A stretch of DNA of 64,000 nt from Desulfovibrio sp. A2. GTDB taxonomy: Bacteria > Desulfobacterota > Desulfovibrionia > Desulfovibrionales > Desulfovibrionaceae. The stretch spans positions 1-64,000 of the forward strand of contig NZ_AGFG01000029.1 in NCBI RefSeq assembly GCF_000226255.1. Reading direction: 5' to 3'. A program made the translations under genes and the position numbers. Of this stretch, positions 63,901 through 64,000 are shown in pieces; within the stretch, counting starts at the first letter, position 1; every line of letters begins with the position of its first letter. Below the pieces are notes generated by a model. The model had not been told where the DNA came from. It was given only the letters and a program-made list of their open reading frames with translations, and did no database searches.

Positions 63901-64000
63901 CTATTCCACGAACCCTTCATGCTTGCCGCGCGGAGGCCTGCGCATGAACCAGATGCAGAAGAACAGCACCAGGAATATGGCCCCCTGCGAAAAGAAGGCG
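63901..64000 (-). CDS. C-terminus of a small membrane protein (cut by the window edge)
   Basis: The minus strand reads to a TAG at 63901-63903 and encodes a membrane helix (GAIFLVLFFCIWFM) followed by RRPPRGKHEGFVE. The N-terminus lies beyond the right edge. A short tail after a single helix is typical of accessory subunits of membrane complexes; I cannot name it. Confidence 0.6.
   Translation of the reverse strand, partial: AFFSQGAIFLVLFFCIWFMRRPPRGKHEGFVE

Noticed and set aside
1..64000. CRISPR arrays, tRNA genes and insertion sequences
   Set aside because: No regular direct repeats with unique spacers, no cloverleaf-like sequence and no transposase frame was found on either strand.

Overview
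The window is high-GC bacterial chromosome. Its mix of genes fits a sulfate reducer of the Desulfovibrio/Nitratidesulfovibrio type: many chemotaxis receptors and very large sensor kinases, a DUF438/hemerythrin sensor, EttA, MotAB, HD-GYP signalling and a podovirus-type prophage. The genus is inferred from gene content and codon style; no rRNA gene lies in the window to confirm it. The left edge (1-340) looks like the leader and two promoters of an rRNA operon that reads off the left end on the minus strand.

Layout. 0.5-20 kb holds host genes: a TPR protein, a 1685-residue degenerate hybrid sensor kinase, a TetR regulator, a DUF1499 protein, a CorA-type transporter, two chemotaxis receptors (10.6 and 17.9 kb), ettA, a PAS/hemerythrin sensor and an unrecognised glycosyltransferase-like gene. 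20.2-32.0 kb is a continuous minus-strand cassette of podovirus (T7/BPP-1-like) virion genes: small virion protein, portal, Bbp19-like protein, scaffold, major capsid, small head protein, tail tube A and B, two internal virion proteins, collar-type tail fibre and a small distal protein. 32.6-36.7 kb holds three plus-strand genes for exported proteins. 36.9-38.7 kb is a translationally coupled plus-strand trio: a GTA-type three-TM holin, a membrane-anchored coiled coil and a terminase small subunit. 39-43 kb carries small exported proteins and a PilZ-motA-motB operon. 44.6-49.5 kb has two tandem, coupled kinases with periplasmic ABC-substrate-binding-like sensors. 51.4-55.0 kb is a lysogeny-control-like module: an S24 repressor, divergent from an operon of two zinc-ribbon proteins, an SSB-like protein and an HTH protein, and followed by a small gene preceded by the same operator motif. 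55.3-61.2 kb has a seven-domain hybrid kinase followed by an HD-GYP response regulator. The window ends with a GT4 glycosyltransferase, a ThiF/MoeB-type E1 enzyme and the 3' end of a small membrane protein.

Main point of interest. The virion genes, the small terminase/holin genes and the repressor module lie in three separate blocks with ordinary host genes between them. No integrase, large terminase, replication gene, endolysin or large ejection protein is visible. The GC and codon style of the phage blocks resemble the chromosome. This suggests a domesticated, possibly gene-transfer-agent-like podoviral particle locus, or an old prophage broken up by rearrangement. Sequence alone cannot separate these two readings.
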